A DNA stretch of 64,000 bases from Rhizomicrobium sp. (GCA_037200385.1 JBBCGL010000001.1:186001-250000), one strand, 5' to 3'; positions 37,034 through 48,404 are shown, counted from the first letter of the stretch. Made by a program: numbers and translations. Notes: generated by a model from the sequence alone, not told the origin.

Positions 37034-38452
37034 ATGTCCGAACCCGCCGCCCGCGCCACGCCCAATCTCCCAGAATTCTCGGTCACCGAGATCTCCTCGG
37101 CGCTCAAGCGCACCGTGGAGGACGCGTTCGGCTTCGTCCGCGTGCGCGGCGAGATCAGCAACCTCAAATTCCACTCCTCCGGCCACATCTATTTCGACCT
37201 GAAGGACGAAAAGGCCTGCCTCAACGCGGTCGTCTGGCGCACCGGCGCCGGGCGCCTGCGCCAGAAGCCGCAGGCCGGACTGGAGGTCGTCTGCACCGGC
37301 AAGATATCGACCTATGCCGGCTCGTCGCGCTACCAGATCATCGTCGAGCAGGTCGAGCTCGCGGGCGCCGGCGCCCTCATGGCCATGCTGGAGGAGCGCA
37401 AGAAGAAGCTTGCCGCCGAAGGCCTGTTCGACGCCGCGCACAAGAAGAAGCTGCCCTTCCTGCCCGAGGTGATCGGCGTCGTCACCTCGCCGACCGGCGC
37501 GGTGATCCGCGACATCATGCACCGGCTCGAGGCTCGCTTCCCGCGCCGGGTGTTGCTCTGGCCCGTCGCGGTGCAGGGCGAGCGCGCCGCGGCCGAGGTC
37601 GCCGCCGCGATCCGCGGCCTCAACGCCATCGGCCCCGGCCACGCCTTGCCGCGTCCCGACCTGATCATCGTGGCGCGGGGCGGCGGCTCCATCGAGGATC
37701 TCATGGCGTTCAACGACGAGGCCGTGGTGCGCGCCGCGTTCGAGAGCGTCATTCCGCTGATCTCCGCCGTCGGCCACGAGACCGACACGACGCTGATCGA
37801 CTTCGCGTCGGATGTCCGTGCCCCCACGCCGACGGCCGCTGCCGAGCTCGCGGTTCCGGTGCGTGCCGAGCTGCTGGGCCAGAACCTCGATTTCGCGCGC
37901 CGCCTGCTGCGCGTGTTCAGCAAGGCGATGGACGACCGCCGCCGCCATCTGGGCCAGCTCGCGCGCGTGCTGCCGCGCGCCGACGCGCTGTTCGCCCAGC
38001 CGCGCCAGCGTCTCGATTTTGCCGGCGAGAATCTCGGCAAGGCGCTGCGCACCAATCTGCAGGTCCATGATCGGCGGCTGACCAAGGCCGGCGCCGCACT
38101 GCGTCCCACCGATCTGCGGCGCAACCTGAAGCGCGAGGGGGAACGGGCCGAGCTGTTGGGCAAGCGCCTCGCCCGCGCAGGGCGCGCAAGGCTGACCGAG
38201 CTCGCCAAGCACCTCGACTCGCTCGGCCGCGTGCTCGAGGGCACCTCCTACCGCTCGGCTCTGGAGCGCGGCTTCGCGCTGGTCCGCGGCGAAGACGGCA
38301 AGGTCCGCCGCCGCGCCGCGCAGGTGACGGAGGGCGAGAGCCTCACGCTCACCTTCGCCGACGGCGAAGTGCCCGCGACAGCCTCCGGCACCGCCCCGCA
38401 AAAGCCGAAATCGAGAGGCAAGCCGGGTGGCGGGCAGGGAAGCTTGTTCTAA
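37034..38452 (+). CDS. xseA: Exodeoxyribonuclease VII large subunit
   Basis: 472 residues. The N-terminal OB fold (VRVRGEISNLKFHSSGHIYFDLKD), the catalytic core with VIGVVTSPTGAVIRDI, LIIVARGGGSIEDLMAFNDE and AVGHETDTTLIDFASD, then a long helical coiled region and a basic C-terminus. It degrades single-stranded DNA with the small subunit XseB, which is not in this window. GAGGG precedes the ATG. Confidence 0.95.
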   Translation: MSEPAARATPNLPEFSVTEISSALKRTVEDAFGFVRVRGEISNLKFHSSGHIYFDLKDEKACLNAVVWRTGAGRLRQKPQAGLEVVCTGKISTYAGSSRYQIIVEQVELAGAGALMAMLEERKKKLAAEGLFDAAHKKKLPFLPEVIGVVTSPTGAVIRDIMHRLEARFPRRVLLWPVAVQGERAAAEVAAAIRGLNAIGPGHALPRPDLIIVARGGGSIEDLMAFNDEAVVRAAFESVIPLISAVGHETDTTLIDFASDVRAPTPTAAAELAVPVRAELLGQNLDFARRLLRVFSKAMDDRRRHLGQLARVLPRADALFAQPRQRLDFAGENLGKALRTNLQVHDRRLTKAGAALRPTDLRRNLKREGERAELLGKRLARAGRARLTELAKHLDSLGRVLEGTSYRSALERGFALVRGEDGKVRRRAAQVTEGESLTLTFADGEVPATASGTAPQKPKSRGKPGGGQGSLF

Positions 38453-38459
38453 ACACACC

Positions 38460-38543
38460 GTCATCGCCGGGCTCGTCCCGGCGACCCATGAACACCCATC
38501 CCGCAGGGAGTTCATGGATGGCCGCCACGAGGGCGACCATGAT
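38460..38543. repeat. Family B repeat, inverted
   Basis: Inverse orientation relative to the copies at 15537 and 25305: it starts GTCATCGCCGGGCTCG and ends with GCGACCATGAT. It lies between xseA and the DUF2093 gene. Confidence 0.7.
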
Positions 38544-38591
38544 GGATGAAGAATGTTCAATTCTGAAGCTGAACCGGTTTAAACTGGACCC

Positions 38592-38819
38592 ATGAACCGC
38601 ATGGACCGCGATTTCCGCCCCCAGGGCCAAGCCGAGCTCGAATATCTCGACGGGGAGTTCCGCGTCGTGAAGCCGGGCTCTTTCATCCCCTGCGCCGTGA
38701 CGGGCGTCCACATCCCACTCGAATCCTTGCGCTATTGGAGCGTCGATCTGCAGGAGGCTTATGCCAACCCGGTCGTGGCGCTGAAGCGCATGCAGGACGC
38801 CGGGAAGACGCCCAAGTGA
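38592..38819 (+). CDS. DUF2093 protein
   Basis: A 75-residue protein of a family seen almost only in alphaproteobacteria, often beside lpxK. YLDGEFRVVKPGSFIPCAVTG and the core IPLESLRYWSVDLQEAYA are typical. A single Cys is present. The function is unknown. Its stop overlaps the GTG start of the M23 peptidase gene (GTGA), which suggests coupled translation and an envelope link. Confidence 0.87.
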   Translation: MNRMDRDFRPQGQAELEYLDGEFRVVKPGSFIPCAVTGVHIPLESLRYWSVDLQEAYANPVVALKRMQDAGKTPK

Positions 38820-39655
38820 TATCGCGCCGCGCCGCGCTGGCGACCGGCCTTGCCGCCGCCGCGCTGGCTCCCGGCCTTGCCCGCGGCGCCGGACAACGCC
38901 TGACGCTCACCGGCTCCCTGGCGCAGGGCGGCCTCATCGTCGGCCGCGCCGAGCCCGGCTGCCGCGTCACGCTCGACGGCACGCCGCTGCATGTTTCGCC
39001 GGAAGGCGTCTTCGGTTTCGGCCTGCCATGGGACAAGACCGTGCCGGTCCGTCTCGCCGCGCAATTCGCCGACGGCCCGCCCGTCGTCCGCGACGTCACG
39101 CCGATCGCGCGACAGTACGACATCCAGCGCGTCAACGGCCTGCCGCAGAACACCGTGACGCCGCCGCCCGAGGTCCTGGAGCGCATCAAGGCAGAGCACG
39201 CCCGCCTCGCCGAGGCCCGCAAGACCGACAGCGAGCATCTCTGGTTCGCAGATCCCTTCGACTGGCCGGCGCCCGGCATCATGAGCGGCGTGTTCGGCAG
39301 CCAGCGCATCGACAACGGCACGCCGATGGCGCCGCATATGGGTGTCGACATGGCCAATGTCGCAGGCACGCCGATCCACGCGCCCACCGACGCGGTGGTG
39401 CTGCTGACCGACGATTTCTATCTCGAGGGCGGCTTCACGCTGCTCGATCACGGCCATGGCGTGACGACGCACTACATGCACCAGTCGAAACGGCTGGTGA
39501 CGGAAGGCGACCTGCTGAGGCGCGGCGACGTGATCGGCAAGATCGGCAAGACCGGCCGCGCCACCGGCCCGCACCTGCACTGGGGCATGAACTGGTTCGC
39601 GCTGCGCCTGGATCCGTCGCTCTCGACGAAGACGCCGGCGCCGCCGAAGGCCTAA
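38816..39655 (+). CDS. Tat-exported M23 family metallopeptidase
   Basis: 279 residues from a GTG start that overlaps the DUF2093 stop. The N-terminus MISRRAALATGLAAAALAPGLARGA has twin arginines and fits a Tat signal. The C-terminal M23 domain has HMGVDMANVAGTPIHAP (first metal His/Asp), TTHYMHQS and GPHLHWGMNW (catalytic HxH). The middle contains a beta domain and a helix. It probably cleaves peptidoglycan cross-links or anchors in the periplasm. The GTG start is inferred; a longer frame from 38735 would lie wholly within DUF2093. Confidence 0.85.
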   Translation: MISRRAALATGLAAAALAPGLARGAGQRLTLTGSLAQGGLIVGRAEPGCRVTLDGTPLHVSPEGVFGFGLPWDKTVPVRLAAQFADGPPVVRDVTPIARQYDIQRVNGLPQNTVTPPPEVLERIKAEHARLAEARKTDSEHLWFADPFDWPAPGIMSGVFGSQRIDNGTPMAPHMGVDMANVAGTPIHAPTDAVVLLTDDFYLEGGFTLLDHGHGVTTHYMHQSKRLVTEGDLLRRGDVIGKIGKTGRATGPHLHWGMNWFALRLDPSLSTKTPAPPKA

Positions 39656-39662
39656 ATCACGC

Positions 39663-39797
39663 TGTCATCCCCGGCTGAGCGCGAGCGTCAGCGAGTGCGA
39701 AGGGAAGGGGACCCAGGCGGGAAATGCCGTCACGGTGTTTCCCGCCTGGGTCCCCTTCTCCTCACGCCGCTTCGCGGCGTTCGGCCGGGGATGACAA
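39663..39797. repeat. Family C repeat, long form
   Basis: TGTCATCCCCGGCTGAGCG ... GGGAAGGGGACCCAGGC ... GCCTGGGTCCCCTTC ... GGCCGGGGATGACA: nested inverted repeats over 135 bp. It lies between the convergent M23 peptidase and lpxL genes. Confidence 0.8.
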
Positions 39798-39805
39798 GCG
39801 GTTCC

Positions 39806-40780
39806 CTAAACCGCCTCGTCCTTCAGCGCCGCCAGCCCGTATTTCCCGCCCACCTGGTCCTGCTCGCGCGCCGTCGGCCAGCGGCGGTGGATCCACAGCC
39901 ATTGCGAGGGCCGGTAGCGCACCATCGTCTCGACCGCGTCGTTGATCAGGCAGGTCAGCGCGTGCACATCGCGGTCCTGGTCGCCGGTCGGCGCGTACTG
40001 GATCGGCGGATGCACCGTCATGCGGAAGCGCGAGCCCGGCAGCCGCTCGTTCGACGCCGGCAAGAGCACCGCGCCGAGCTTGAGCGCCAGCATCGCGGGC
40101 GCCGGCGTCGTCATCGCCTCGCGACCGAAGAACGGCGCCGCGATGCCCTCATTGGTCTTCTGGTCGGTGAGCAGGAAGATCGCCTTGCCCCGCCGCAGCA
40201 GGGTGAAGATCTTCCGCGTGCCCGCCGGTCCCTTGGCGATCTGGTCGGCCGGGCCGTTCGCGATGCGCTGGCTGACCAGCCAGCGGTCGATGATCGGATT
40301 GTTCGGCGGCCGGTAGACCTCGCCGCCGTCGAAGCCCGCTTGCCGCGCGACGAACGGCATCATCTCCCAATTGGCGAAATGGCCGGAGAAGAACATCACG
40401 CCCTTGCCCTGCGCCATGGCGTCCTGGGCGGCGGCGAGATTGACGACCTCGAGACGCGGATTCGCGCCGTGCATCGAGAATTTTCTCAGATGCGCGTATT
40501 CCGAGACCGTGCGGCCGAGGTTGTCGCACATCTCCAGCATGATCGCTTCGATCTCGTCGGCCGATTTTTCCGGGAAGGCCGCGCGCAGGTTCTCGCGCGC
40601 CCGCTTCATGATCCCGCGGATGCGGTAGAAGACGTTGCGCCCGATCCAGCCGCCGACGGCGGAGGATACGGCCAGGCCGAGCAGCCGGCACAGTCCGATG
40701 AACGAGAAAAACGCCGCCGCTTCCGCGCCATAGCGCAGCCGGAGCGCGAGCGGAATCTGGGCCGTGGGTTTGGCGGTCAT
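39806..40780 (-). CDS. lpxL: Lipid A biosynthesis acyltransferase (LpxL/HtrB-like)
   Basis: A 324-residue inner-membrane enzyme adding a secondary acyl chain to Kdo2-lipid IV-A. Hydrophobic N-terminal helix (FFSFIGLCRLLGLAV), H-x4-E catalytic motif in FSGHFANWEMMP, GPAGTRKIFTLLRRGKAIFLLTDQK and WLWIHRRW near the end are the family marks. The start overlaps the lpxK stop (ATGA at 40777-40780). It is last in the msbA-waaA-lpxK-lpxL series. It could be LpxM-like; the choice of LpxL is from general likeness. Confidence 0.88.
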   Translation of the reverse strand: MTAKPTAQIPLALRLRYGAEAAAFFSFIGLCRLLGLAVSSAVGGWIGRNVFYRIRGIMKRARENLRAAFPEKSADEIEAIMLEMCDNLGRTVSEYAHLRKFSMHGANPRLEVVNLAAAQDAMAQGKGVMFFSGHFANWEMMPFVARQAGFDGGEVYRPPNNPIIDRWLVSQRIANGPADQIAKGPAGTRKIFTLLRRGKAIFLLTDQKTNEGIAAPFFGREAMTTPAPAMLALKLGAVLLPASNERLPGSRFRMTVHPPIQYAPTGDQDRDVHALTCLINDAVETMVRYRPSQWLWIHRRWPTAREQDQVGGKYGLAALKDEAV

Positions 40781-41766
40781 GCTGACTTCGGCGGTAGCGC
40801 GCGCACGCCCAGCCTGTCAAGCAAGCCGTCCAGCGCCGCCCGCTCGGCGAACTCGGCATGGACTGGGAGGGCGACGATACCCTCGCGCTCCGCCGGCGTC
40901 AGCCGCACATAATCTTTCTCGGTCGTCACCAGGAGCGCCTCTTTCGCGCGCGCCCGCGCTTTCAGCCGCGCGATCTCCGACTGGGTGTAAACATGGTGGT
41001 CGCCGAACGCCGCATGGTCGGCGATCTCGATACCCTGCGCGCCGAGCGCCAGGAAGAATTTCTCCGGCCGTCCGATGCCCGCGAAGGCGACGACCCGCGT
41101 CCCGCGCCGCACGATCGTCTCGTCCTGGACCAGCGCCGAATGGAGGACCGGGCCCGCGAAGCCGCCCAGCGGCGGCGTGACCCCGCCGCTCACGATCACC
41201 GCATCGGCGCGGGCCAGGCCTTGGCCGACCGGCTCGCGCAAAGGTCCCGCGGGCAGCACGCGGCCATTGCCGAATCCCGCTTCCGCGTCGACCACGATCA
41301 GCGACAGATCCTTGTGCAGTCTGAAGTTCTGGTACCCGTCGTCCATGATGATGACGTCGAAGCCGTGCTCGTCCGCCAGCTTCGCGCCCGCGGCCCGGTC
41401 GGCCGACACGATCACCGGCGCCACCGCGCTCAGCAGCAGCGGCTCGTCGCCGACATGCGTGGCGCGGTCGTCGGGTGCGACGAACGCGCTGCCGCGCACC
41501 TTGCCGCCATAGCCGCGGGTGAGGAACACCGGCCGCGCCCCGCGCGCGATCAGCGCCCGGGCGAGCGCGATGCAGACCGGTGTCTTGCCCGTGCCGCCGA
41601 CCGTGAGGTTGCCGACACACAGGACCTTCGCCGCCGCCTGGTACATCGGCGTATGCCCGGCGCGATAGCGCACCGTGAATCCGTAGAGCCAGCCGAACGG
41701 CGTCAGCAGCGCGACCAGCAGCCGCGACAGCCAGTCCGTGCCGGTCCAGAACTCAGGCGGATGCAT
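40777..41766 (-). CDS. lpxK: Tetraacyldisaccharide 4'-kinase
   Basis: 329 residues. The Walker A-type loop GNLTVGGTGKTP (about 52-63) follows an N-terminal membrane-binding helix. GYGGKVRG, HVGDEPLLL and IIMDDGYQNFRLHKDL are typical, and TTEKDYVRL lies near the end. It phosphorylates the 4' position of lipid A disaccharide at the inner membrane. Its first 14 bases overlap the end of waaA, and its last 4 overlap lpxL. Confidence 0.95.
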   Translation of the reverse strand: MHPPEFWTGTDWLSRLLVALLTPFGWLYGFTVRYRAGHTPMYQAAAKVLCVGNLTVGGTGKTPVCIALARALIARGARPVFLTRGYGGKVRGSAFVAPDDRATHVGDEPLLLSAVAPVIVSADRAAGAKLADEHGFDVIIMDDGYQNFRLHKDLSLIVVDAEAGFGNGRVLPAGPLREPVGQGLARADAVIVSGGVTPPLGGFAGPVLHSALVQDETIVRRGTRVVAFAGIGRPEKFFLALGAQGIEIADHAAFGDHHVYTQSEIARLKARARAKEALLVTTEKDYVRLTPAEREGIVALPVHAEFAERAALDGLLDRLGVRALPPKSA

Positions 41767-43030
41767 GGGACCCCAGGAAGCTGTCGACCACCACGATGGT
41801 CTTCTCCACCGCGCCGCCCAGCGACGCCGCGCCGCGCGCCGCCGCCTCGCCCAGCGCCGCCGCCTGCACCGGATCGTCGAACAGCCGGCTCGCCAGCGCC
41901 GCGATCTCGGTGCTCGAACGCACCAGGCCCAGCCCTTGCGCCGCGAACACCGCCGCATAGGCCGAGACCGAGTTGAAGGTATGCGGTCCCGCCAGCACGG
42001 CGCAGCCCAGGCGCGCCGGCTCCAGCGGATTGTGGCCGCCCGCGGGTACCAGCGTGCCGCCGACGAAGCAGAACGGCACGAGGCGATAGAACAGGCCCAG
42101 CTCGCCCAGCGTGTCGGCGATATAGACCGCGGTATCCGCCTCGATCGCGCCGCCGGCGCTGCGCAGCGCCGCTTTGCGCGTGTCGCACAGCATCGCGATG
42201 TTGGCGCCGCGCGCCGGATGGCGCGGCACGATGATGGTGAGCAGGTCGGGATGCGTCCGGCGCAGCGCGTCATGCACCGGCAGGATCGTCTCGTCCTCGC
42301 CCGGATGGGTCTGCGCCGCCAGCAGCACGGGCCGCGCCCCGATCGCCGTCTTCAGCGCGCCGAGCTTGGCGGCGTCATGGGGCAGGGGCGGCGCGTCTTC
42401 CTTCAGGCTGCCGACCACGCGCACATCCGGCGCCGCAAGCTCGCGGAAGCGGCCGGCGATCTCGTCGTCCTGCGCCAGGATCACGTCGAACGCCGACAGC
42501 AGCGTCTCGATGGTCCTGCGCGCCCAGCGCCAGCCCTCGGACGAGCGCTGCGACATCCGCGCATTCACGAGCGCCAACTTCACGCCCCGCGCGCGCGCGC
42601 CGAGGATCAGGTTGGGCCAAAGGTCGGAATCGACGAACAGCCCGGCATCGGGCTTCCAGTGATCGAGAAACCGCGCCGTCGCGCGGGGCGTGTCGATCGG
42701 CACGAATTGATGCACCGCCCCGGGCGGCAGGCGCTCCGCCATCAGTTCCGCGGAGGTCACCGTGCCGCTGGTCATCAGCACGCCGACGCCCTTGGCGGCC
42801 AGCGCCTCGATCAGCGGCAGCGCCGCAAGGCACTCGCCATTGCTCGCGCCGTGCACCCAGACGAGCTTGCCTGCCGGCCGCGGCGCGCCGGCATGGCCCA
42901 GCCGTTCGGCGGCGCGGTCGCGATGCTCCTTGCCCTGCCGCCGGCGCCGCCGCAGCAGGAGCGGCGCCAATGGCGCCAGGAGCCGCGTGGCGGCGCGATA
43001 GGCGAGGATGCCGGACGGCGTGCGCGCCAT
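41753..43030 (-). CDS. waaA: 3-deoxy-D-manno-octulosonic acid transferase
   Basis: A 425-residue glycosyltransferase that adds Kdo to lipid IV-A. N-terminal YRAATRLLAPLAP membrane helix, WVHGASNGECLAALPLI with the catalytic Glu, FVDSDLWPNLI, and NARMSQRSSEGW and GGHNPLEPARLG in the C-terminal nucleotide-sugar domain. The usual E(S/T)ELWPN reads DSDLWPN here. The start at 43030 lies two bases from the msbA stop; the frame open further upstream is an antisense-like shadow of msbA. Confidence 0.94.
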   Translation of the reverse strand: MARTPSGILAYRAATRLLAPLAPLLLRRRRRQGKEHRDRAAERLGHAGAPRPAGKLVWVHGASNGECLAALPLIEALAAKGVGVLMTSGTVTSAELMAERLPPGAVHQFVPIDTPRATARFLDHWKPDAGLFVDSDLWPNLILGARARGVKLALVNARMSQRSSEGWRWARRTIETLLSAFDVILAQDDEIAGRFRELAAPDVRVVGSLKEDAPPLPHDAAKLGALKTAIGARPVLLAAQTHPGEDETILPVHDALRRTHPDLLTIIVPRHPARGANIAMLCDTRKAALRSAGGAIEADTAVYIADTLGELGLFYRLVPFCFVGGTLVPAGGHNPLEPARLGCAVLAGPHTFNSVSAYAAVFAAQGLGLVRSSTEIAALASRLFDDPVQAAALGEAAARGAASLGGAVEKTIVVVDSFLGSHASA

Positions 43031-43032
43031 GC

Positions 43033-44844
<1,812 letters not shown>

Positions 44845-44927
44845 GGGGAAGCTCTAGCACACCCCTCGCGCGGGGCGCGAGGCGGCGGCCGGACGCGGCG
44901 GCCGCTCAATGCGGGCCATGACGCCGG

Positions 44928-45161
44928 TCAATGTCCATCCGGCTCCATCAGCCTATGCACATGCACCACGAAATACCGCATCTGCGCGTTGTCGACCGTC
45001 GCCTGCGCCTTGCCGCGCCAGGCCTTCACCGCCTCGGCATAGCTCGGATACATCCCCACCAGGTCGAGCTTGGAGACGTCCTTGAACTCCATGCTGTCCG
45101 TCGCGGTCAGCTCGCCGCCGAACACCAGGTGCAGCAATTGCTTGGGCGTATGGTCGGTCAT
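44928..45161 (-). CDS. DUF4170 protein
   Basis: A 77-residue cytoplasmic protein: LLHLVFGGELTATDSMEFKD, LVGMYPSYAEAVKAWRGKAQ, then VDNAQMRYFVVHVHRLMEP. This is the DUF4170 family, found in alphaproteobacteria beside lipid A genes. AGGAGCGAGC ends right before the ATG. It lies 8 bp after the cysQ-like gene and before msbA. The function is unknown. Confidence 0.87.
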   Translation of the reverse strand: MTDHTPKQLLHLVFGGELTATDSMEFKDVSKLDLVGMYPSYAEAVKAWRGKAQATVDNAQMRYFVVHVHRLMEPDGH

Positions 45162-45169
45162 GCTCGCTC

Positions 45170-45988
45170 CTATCCGCGCGGCAGGGTCAGGTGGCTCACC
45201 CGCTCCAGCAGCCGCGCCTGCAAGATCGGCCCCGCCGCCACCAGCGACGGCTTGAGCGTGCTCTCGAGATTATAGCCGAAGCGCGCGCCTTTATGGGTGG
45301 TCAGAATGCCGCCCGCCTCGCTCAGGATGATCTCGGCCGCCGCGACGTCCCAGTCGCGCTTGGACGACAGCGCGATCATCGCGTCGAACTGGCCGGACGC
45401 GACCAGCGCGAGTCGGTAGGCGATCGAGCCGCGGGTCTCGATCTCCATCGGTGGCCAGGGCCGGTTGGGCGGCTCGGTCCACGCCTTGTGCTCCAGCATC
45501 GCCTTGTCCGCCAGCATGCGGCAGCCTTCGACCTGCTCGCGCGCGCTGACATGGATCGGCGCCCCGTTGAGGAAGGCGCCGGCGCCCAGCCGCGCCGTGA
45601 AGCACTCGCCGGTGATCGGGTTGTACACCGCGCCCGCGACCGGCCGGCCTTCCGTCACCACGCCGGCACAGATCGTGAAATGCGGCCGGCCCTTCATGAA
45701 GGCGACGGTGCCGTCGATCGGATCGACCACGAACACCGAGCGCGCCGTGAGCCGCGCCGCGTCGTCCTCGGTCTCCTCCGACAGCCAGCCGAAATCGGGG
45801 CGCGCGGCGCACAGCGTCTCGCGCAGGTATTTGTCGACCGCGAGGTCCGCCTCGGTGACGGGATTGCCCTTGCTCTTGTCCCAGCGCTTGTAGGAGCCGC
45901 CGAAATAGTTGCGCGCGATCTTGCCGCCTTCGCGCACGGCGGTCTCCAGCAGCGCCAGCAGGTCGGCCGGATCGTCAGGCCCCGGCAA
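45170..45988 (-). CDS. cysQ: Inositol monophosphatase family / 3'(2'),5'-bisphosphate nucleotidase
   Basis: A 272-residue metal-dependent phosphatase. LSEETEDD and VVDPIDGTVAFMKG are the two metal motifs, and KRDWDVAAAEIILSEAGG is the last. TEADLAVDKYLRETL precedes them. It could remove a phosphate from PAP of sulfate assimilation or act on an inositol or sugar phosphate of envelope synthesis; the latter fits the neighbours. Its first 14 bases overlap the end of pmbA. Confidence 0.85.
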   Translation of the reverse strand: MPGPDDPADLLALLETAVREGGKIARNYFGGSYKRWDKSKGNPVTEADLAVDKYLRETLCAARPDFGWLSEETEDDAARLTARSVFVVDPIDGTVAFMKGRPHFTICAGVVTEGRPVAGAVYNPITGECFTARLGAGAFLNGAPIHVSAREQVEGCRMLADKAMLEHKAWTEPPNRPWPPMEIETRGSIAYRLALVASGQFDAMIALSSKRDWDVAAAEIILSEAGGILTTHKGARFGYNLESTLKPSLVAAGPILQARLLERVSHLTLPRG

Positions 45989-47315
45989 CGGTCATGCCTT
46001 CGATACGTATCGTCGGCGCGTTCGTGCCGTGCTTGAACGCGAGGTCGTTGGCGGGCGTCAGTTGGCGGAACATGTCTTTCAGGTTTCCCGCAATGGTGAT
46101 CTCCGACACCGGAAACGCGATTTGGCCGTTCTCGATCCAGAAGCCTGCGGCACCGCGGCTGTAATCGCCGGTGACCCCGTTCACGCCCATGCCGATCGTC
46201 TCGGTGACGTAGATGCCTTCCTTGATGTCGGCCATCAGCTGCTGCGGCGTCAGCGTGCCCGCTTCCATGTAGAGATTGGTGGACGAGGGCGCCGGCGGGC
46301 CGCCCGTGCCGCGCGCCGCGTGGCCGGTGGTCTCGAGCCCGAGCTGCCTGGCGCTGGCGCAGTCCAGCAGCCAGGTCTGCAGCACGCCGTTCTCGATCAA
46401 TGCCCAGCGCCGGTTCGCCACGCCCTCGCCGTCGAACGGCTTGGAACGCAGGCCGCGCACGCGATGCGGATCGTCGATGATGTTGATCGCCGGGCCGAAC
46501 ACCTGTTGCCCCATCCGGTCCTTGAGGAAGCTCACGCCGCGCGCGATGGAGGAGCCCGAGATCGCGCTCACGAAATGTCCGACCAGCCCGCCCGAGACGC
46601 GCGGATCGTAGATGATCGGCACCGCCTGCGACTTCACCTTGCGCGGATTGAGGCGCTTCACCGCCCGCTCGCCCGCGCTGCGTCCGATCGTTTCCGCACT
46701 TTTCAGGTCGCTGGCATGCCGCGCATTGTCGTGGTCATAGTCGCGCTCCATCCCGGTGCCTTCGCCGGCCACGACCGAGACGCCGATCGCGCTCGCGGTT
46801 CCGGCATAGCCGCCGAAGAAGCCTTCGCTGGTCGCCAGCGCGATCGCGGTGCGGCTGAAATTCGCGCTGCCGCCCTCGGAGTTCGTCACGCCCGGCACCG
46901 CCATCGCCGCGCCTTCGGCTGCCCGCGCCCATTCGACGAGGGTCTCGGCCGCAGGCTCGTTGCGGTCCTCGATGTCGAGTTCGGGAAAGCTCTTGGCCAG
47001 CCTGTCGCGCGGTGCCAGGCCGGCGAACTTGTCCTCCGGTGCAAGCTTGGCCATCGCGACCGCGCGGCCGGGCAGTTGCGCCAGCGAATCCTTGGAGAAA
47101 TCGGTCGAAGAGACGAACGCGACGCGCTGGCCGACGAACACGCGCAGCCCTATGTCGTGGCTTTCCGCCCGCTCGACATCCTCGAGCCGGTCGAGCCGGT
47201 AGGAGACGGCGGCCGCGACGTTCTCGACGAACAGCGCATCGGCCGCGTCCGCGCCGGCCGCCTTGGCGCCGCGGATCAGGCTGTCGAGCATTTCCTGGGC
47301 ATTGGCGCGCGTCAT
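45975..47315 (-). CDS. pmbA: PmbA/TldE metalloprotease-like subunit
   Basis: A 446-residue protein of the TldD/TldE family. The HExxH zinc motif of TldD is absent, identifying the inactive TldE/PmbA partner. ESHDIGLRVFVGQRVAFVSS, NSEGGSANFSR, and late NLYMEAGTL, MGVNGVTGDYSRGAAGFWIENG are typical. TldD/E trim the leader of modified peptides and degrade unfolded peptides; a tldD gene is not in the window. ATG at 47315 is chosen because homologous sequence begins at MTRANAQE. Confidence 0.92.
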   Translation of the reverse strand: MTRANAQEMLDSLIRGAKAAGADAADALFVENVAAAVSYRLDRLEDVERAESHDIGLRVFVGQRVAFVSSTDFSKDSLAQLPGRAVAMAKLAPEDKFAGLAPRDRLAKSFPELDIEDRNEPAAETLVEWARAAEGAAMAVPGVTNSEGGSANFSRTAIALATSEGFFGGYAGTASAIGVSVVAGEGTGMERDYDHDNARHASDLKSAETIGRSAGERAVKRLNPRKVKSQAVPIIYDPRVSGGLVGHFVSAISGSSIARGVSFLKDRMGQQVFGPAINIIDDPHRVRGLRSKPFDGEGVANRRWALIENGVLQTWLLDCASARQLGLETTGHAARGTGGPPAPSSTNLYMEAGTLTPQQLMADIKEGIYVTETIGMGVNGVTGDYSRGAAGFWIENGQIAFPVSEITIAGNLKDMFRQLTPANDLAFKHGTNAPTIRIEGMTVAGA

Positions 47316-47384
47316 GGTCACTCCGGCTGGGGCCGGGCCATACATAGAGCGCCCGCCCGACCGGTCAAGCGCCTTGGGCGGAAC

Positions 47385-48404
47385 TCAGTGCGCCGCATCC
47401 GCCGGCGGCGCGTCGCGGTCGCCCGCCGCCGAGATGTAGAGCATCTTTTCCTTGTAGGCGATGTAGACGTGAAGCTGCTTGAGCTGCCGCATGCCGAGAA
47501 TGAGCTGGTAATCATTGTCGCCGCCATGGGTGCGCCAATACCAGCTCTCCTCGACGCCCATCTTGCTGTAGCGCACATTCGGCAGGATCTCGATCACCGG
47601 GTTGGAGATCGTCAGGCCCTCGATCTCCAGCGACTGGAAGCGGTGCGCATAGGCGCCCGCGACCGGCTCGCCGTTGACGACCGCCTTCGCGCCGCCCTCG
47701 TCGAGATCGAAGATCCGCTTGGCGATGTCCCCGTTCATCGTGGTCGTGTCGGCCCCGGTGTCGAGCAGCGCCTTGATCTTGTGCCCGTCGAGCGTCATCG
47801 GCAGCACGATGTCGTGATTGTCGTCGAACCGGAACGGGATCGCCGAGAAATTCGCCGGATGCCAGTAGATCACCCGGCCTTCGCAATGATCCTGCGAGAC
47901 CAGGCGGAATTTCTTCGCCCCGAAATCCAGGTCGACGTCGTAGACGGCCATGAAGTCCGAGCCGAACAGCCCCGCCACGTCGGCATCGGCGCCCGCCTGG
48001 CCGGTGGTCGGCGGACCGTCATGATCGCCGCCCGGCGTCGGCATGATGAAGAGCTTCACTTTCTCGGTCTTGAGCCGGCCCATGGTCAGCAGCGGCACCA
48101 CCGCTTCGTATTCCGAGACATTGCCCAGGATGTCCCGGATTCCCATCGCGCTATGGACGCGCTGCAGCCCGAGTTCGGCGACGGTGTCGGCATCCAGCGA
48201 ACTGATATAGGCGCCGGTGTCGACCACCAGCCGTTTCGGCTTGTCCGCGATCCCCACCGGAATGGTCATCCGGCCATAGCCGTCGGGGATCATGTCCGTC
48301 ACGGTGATGAGCTTCAGCGGCCCGCAGCTCTCCTCGGCGCGCGCCGGCGAACACAGCGTCAGGCCCACCGCCAGCGCAGCGGCGCAAATCCGCGACATCG
48401 TCAT
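47385..48404 (-). CDS. Exported double-domain retropepsin-like aspartic protease
   Basis: 339 residues with a signal peptide (SRICAAALAVGLTLCSPARA). Two aspartyl protease half sites are intact: LVVDTGAYISSLDAD in the first domain and ALLDTGADTTTMNGD in the second, each with the D-T-G triad. Unlike true retropepsins, which dimerise, both halves are in one chain. YKEKMLYISAA ends the protein. Probably periplasmic; the substrate is unknown. The start may be 48404 or the next ATG, 48398. Confidence 0.78.
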   Translation of the reverse strand: MTMSRICAAALAVGLTLCSPARAEESCGPLKLITVTDMIPDGYGRMTIPVGIADKPKRLVVDTGAYISSLDADTVAELGLQRVHSAMGIRDILGNVSEYEAVVPLLTMGRLKTEKVKLFIMPTPGGDHDGPPTTGQAGADADVAGLFGSDFMAVYDVDLDFGAKKFRLVSQDHCEGRVIYWHPANFSAIPFRFDDNHDIVLPMTLDGHKIKALLDTGADTTTMNGDIAKRIFDLDEGGAKAVVNGEPVAGAYAHRFQSLEIEGLTISNPVIEILPNVRYSKMGVEESWYWRTHGGDNDYQLILGMRQLKQLHVYIAYKEKMLYISAAGDRDAPPADAAH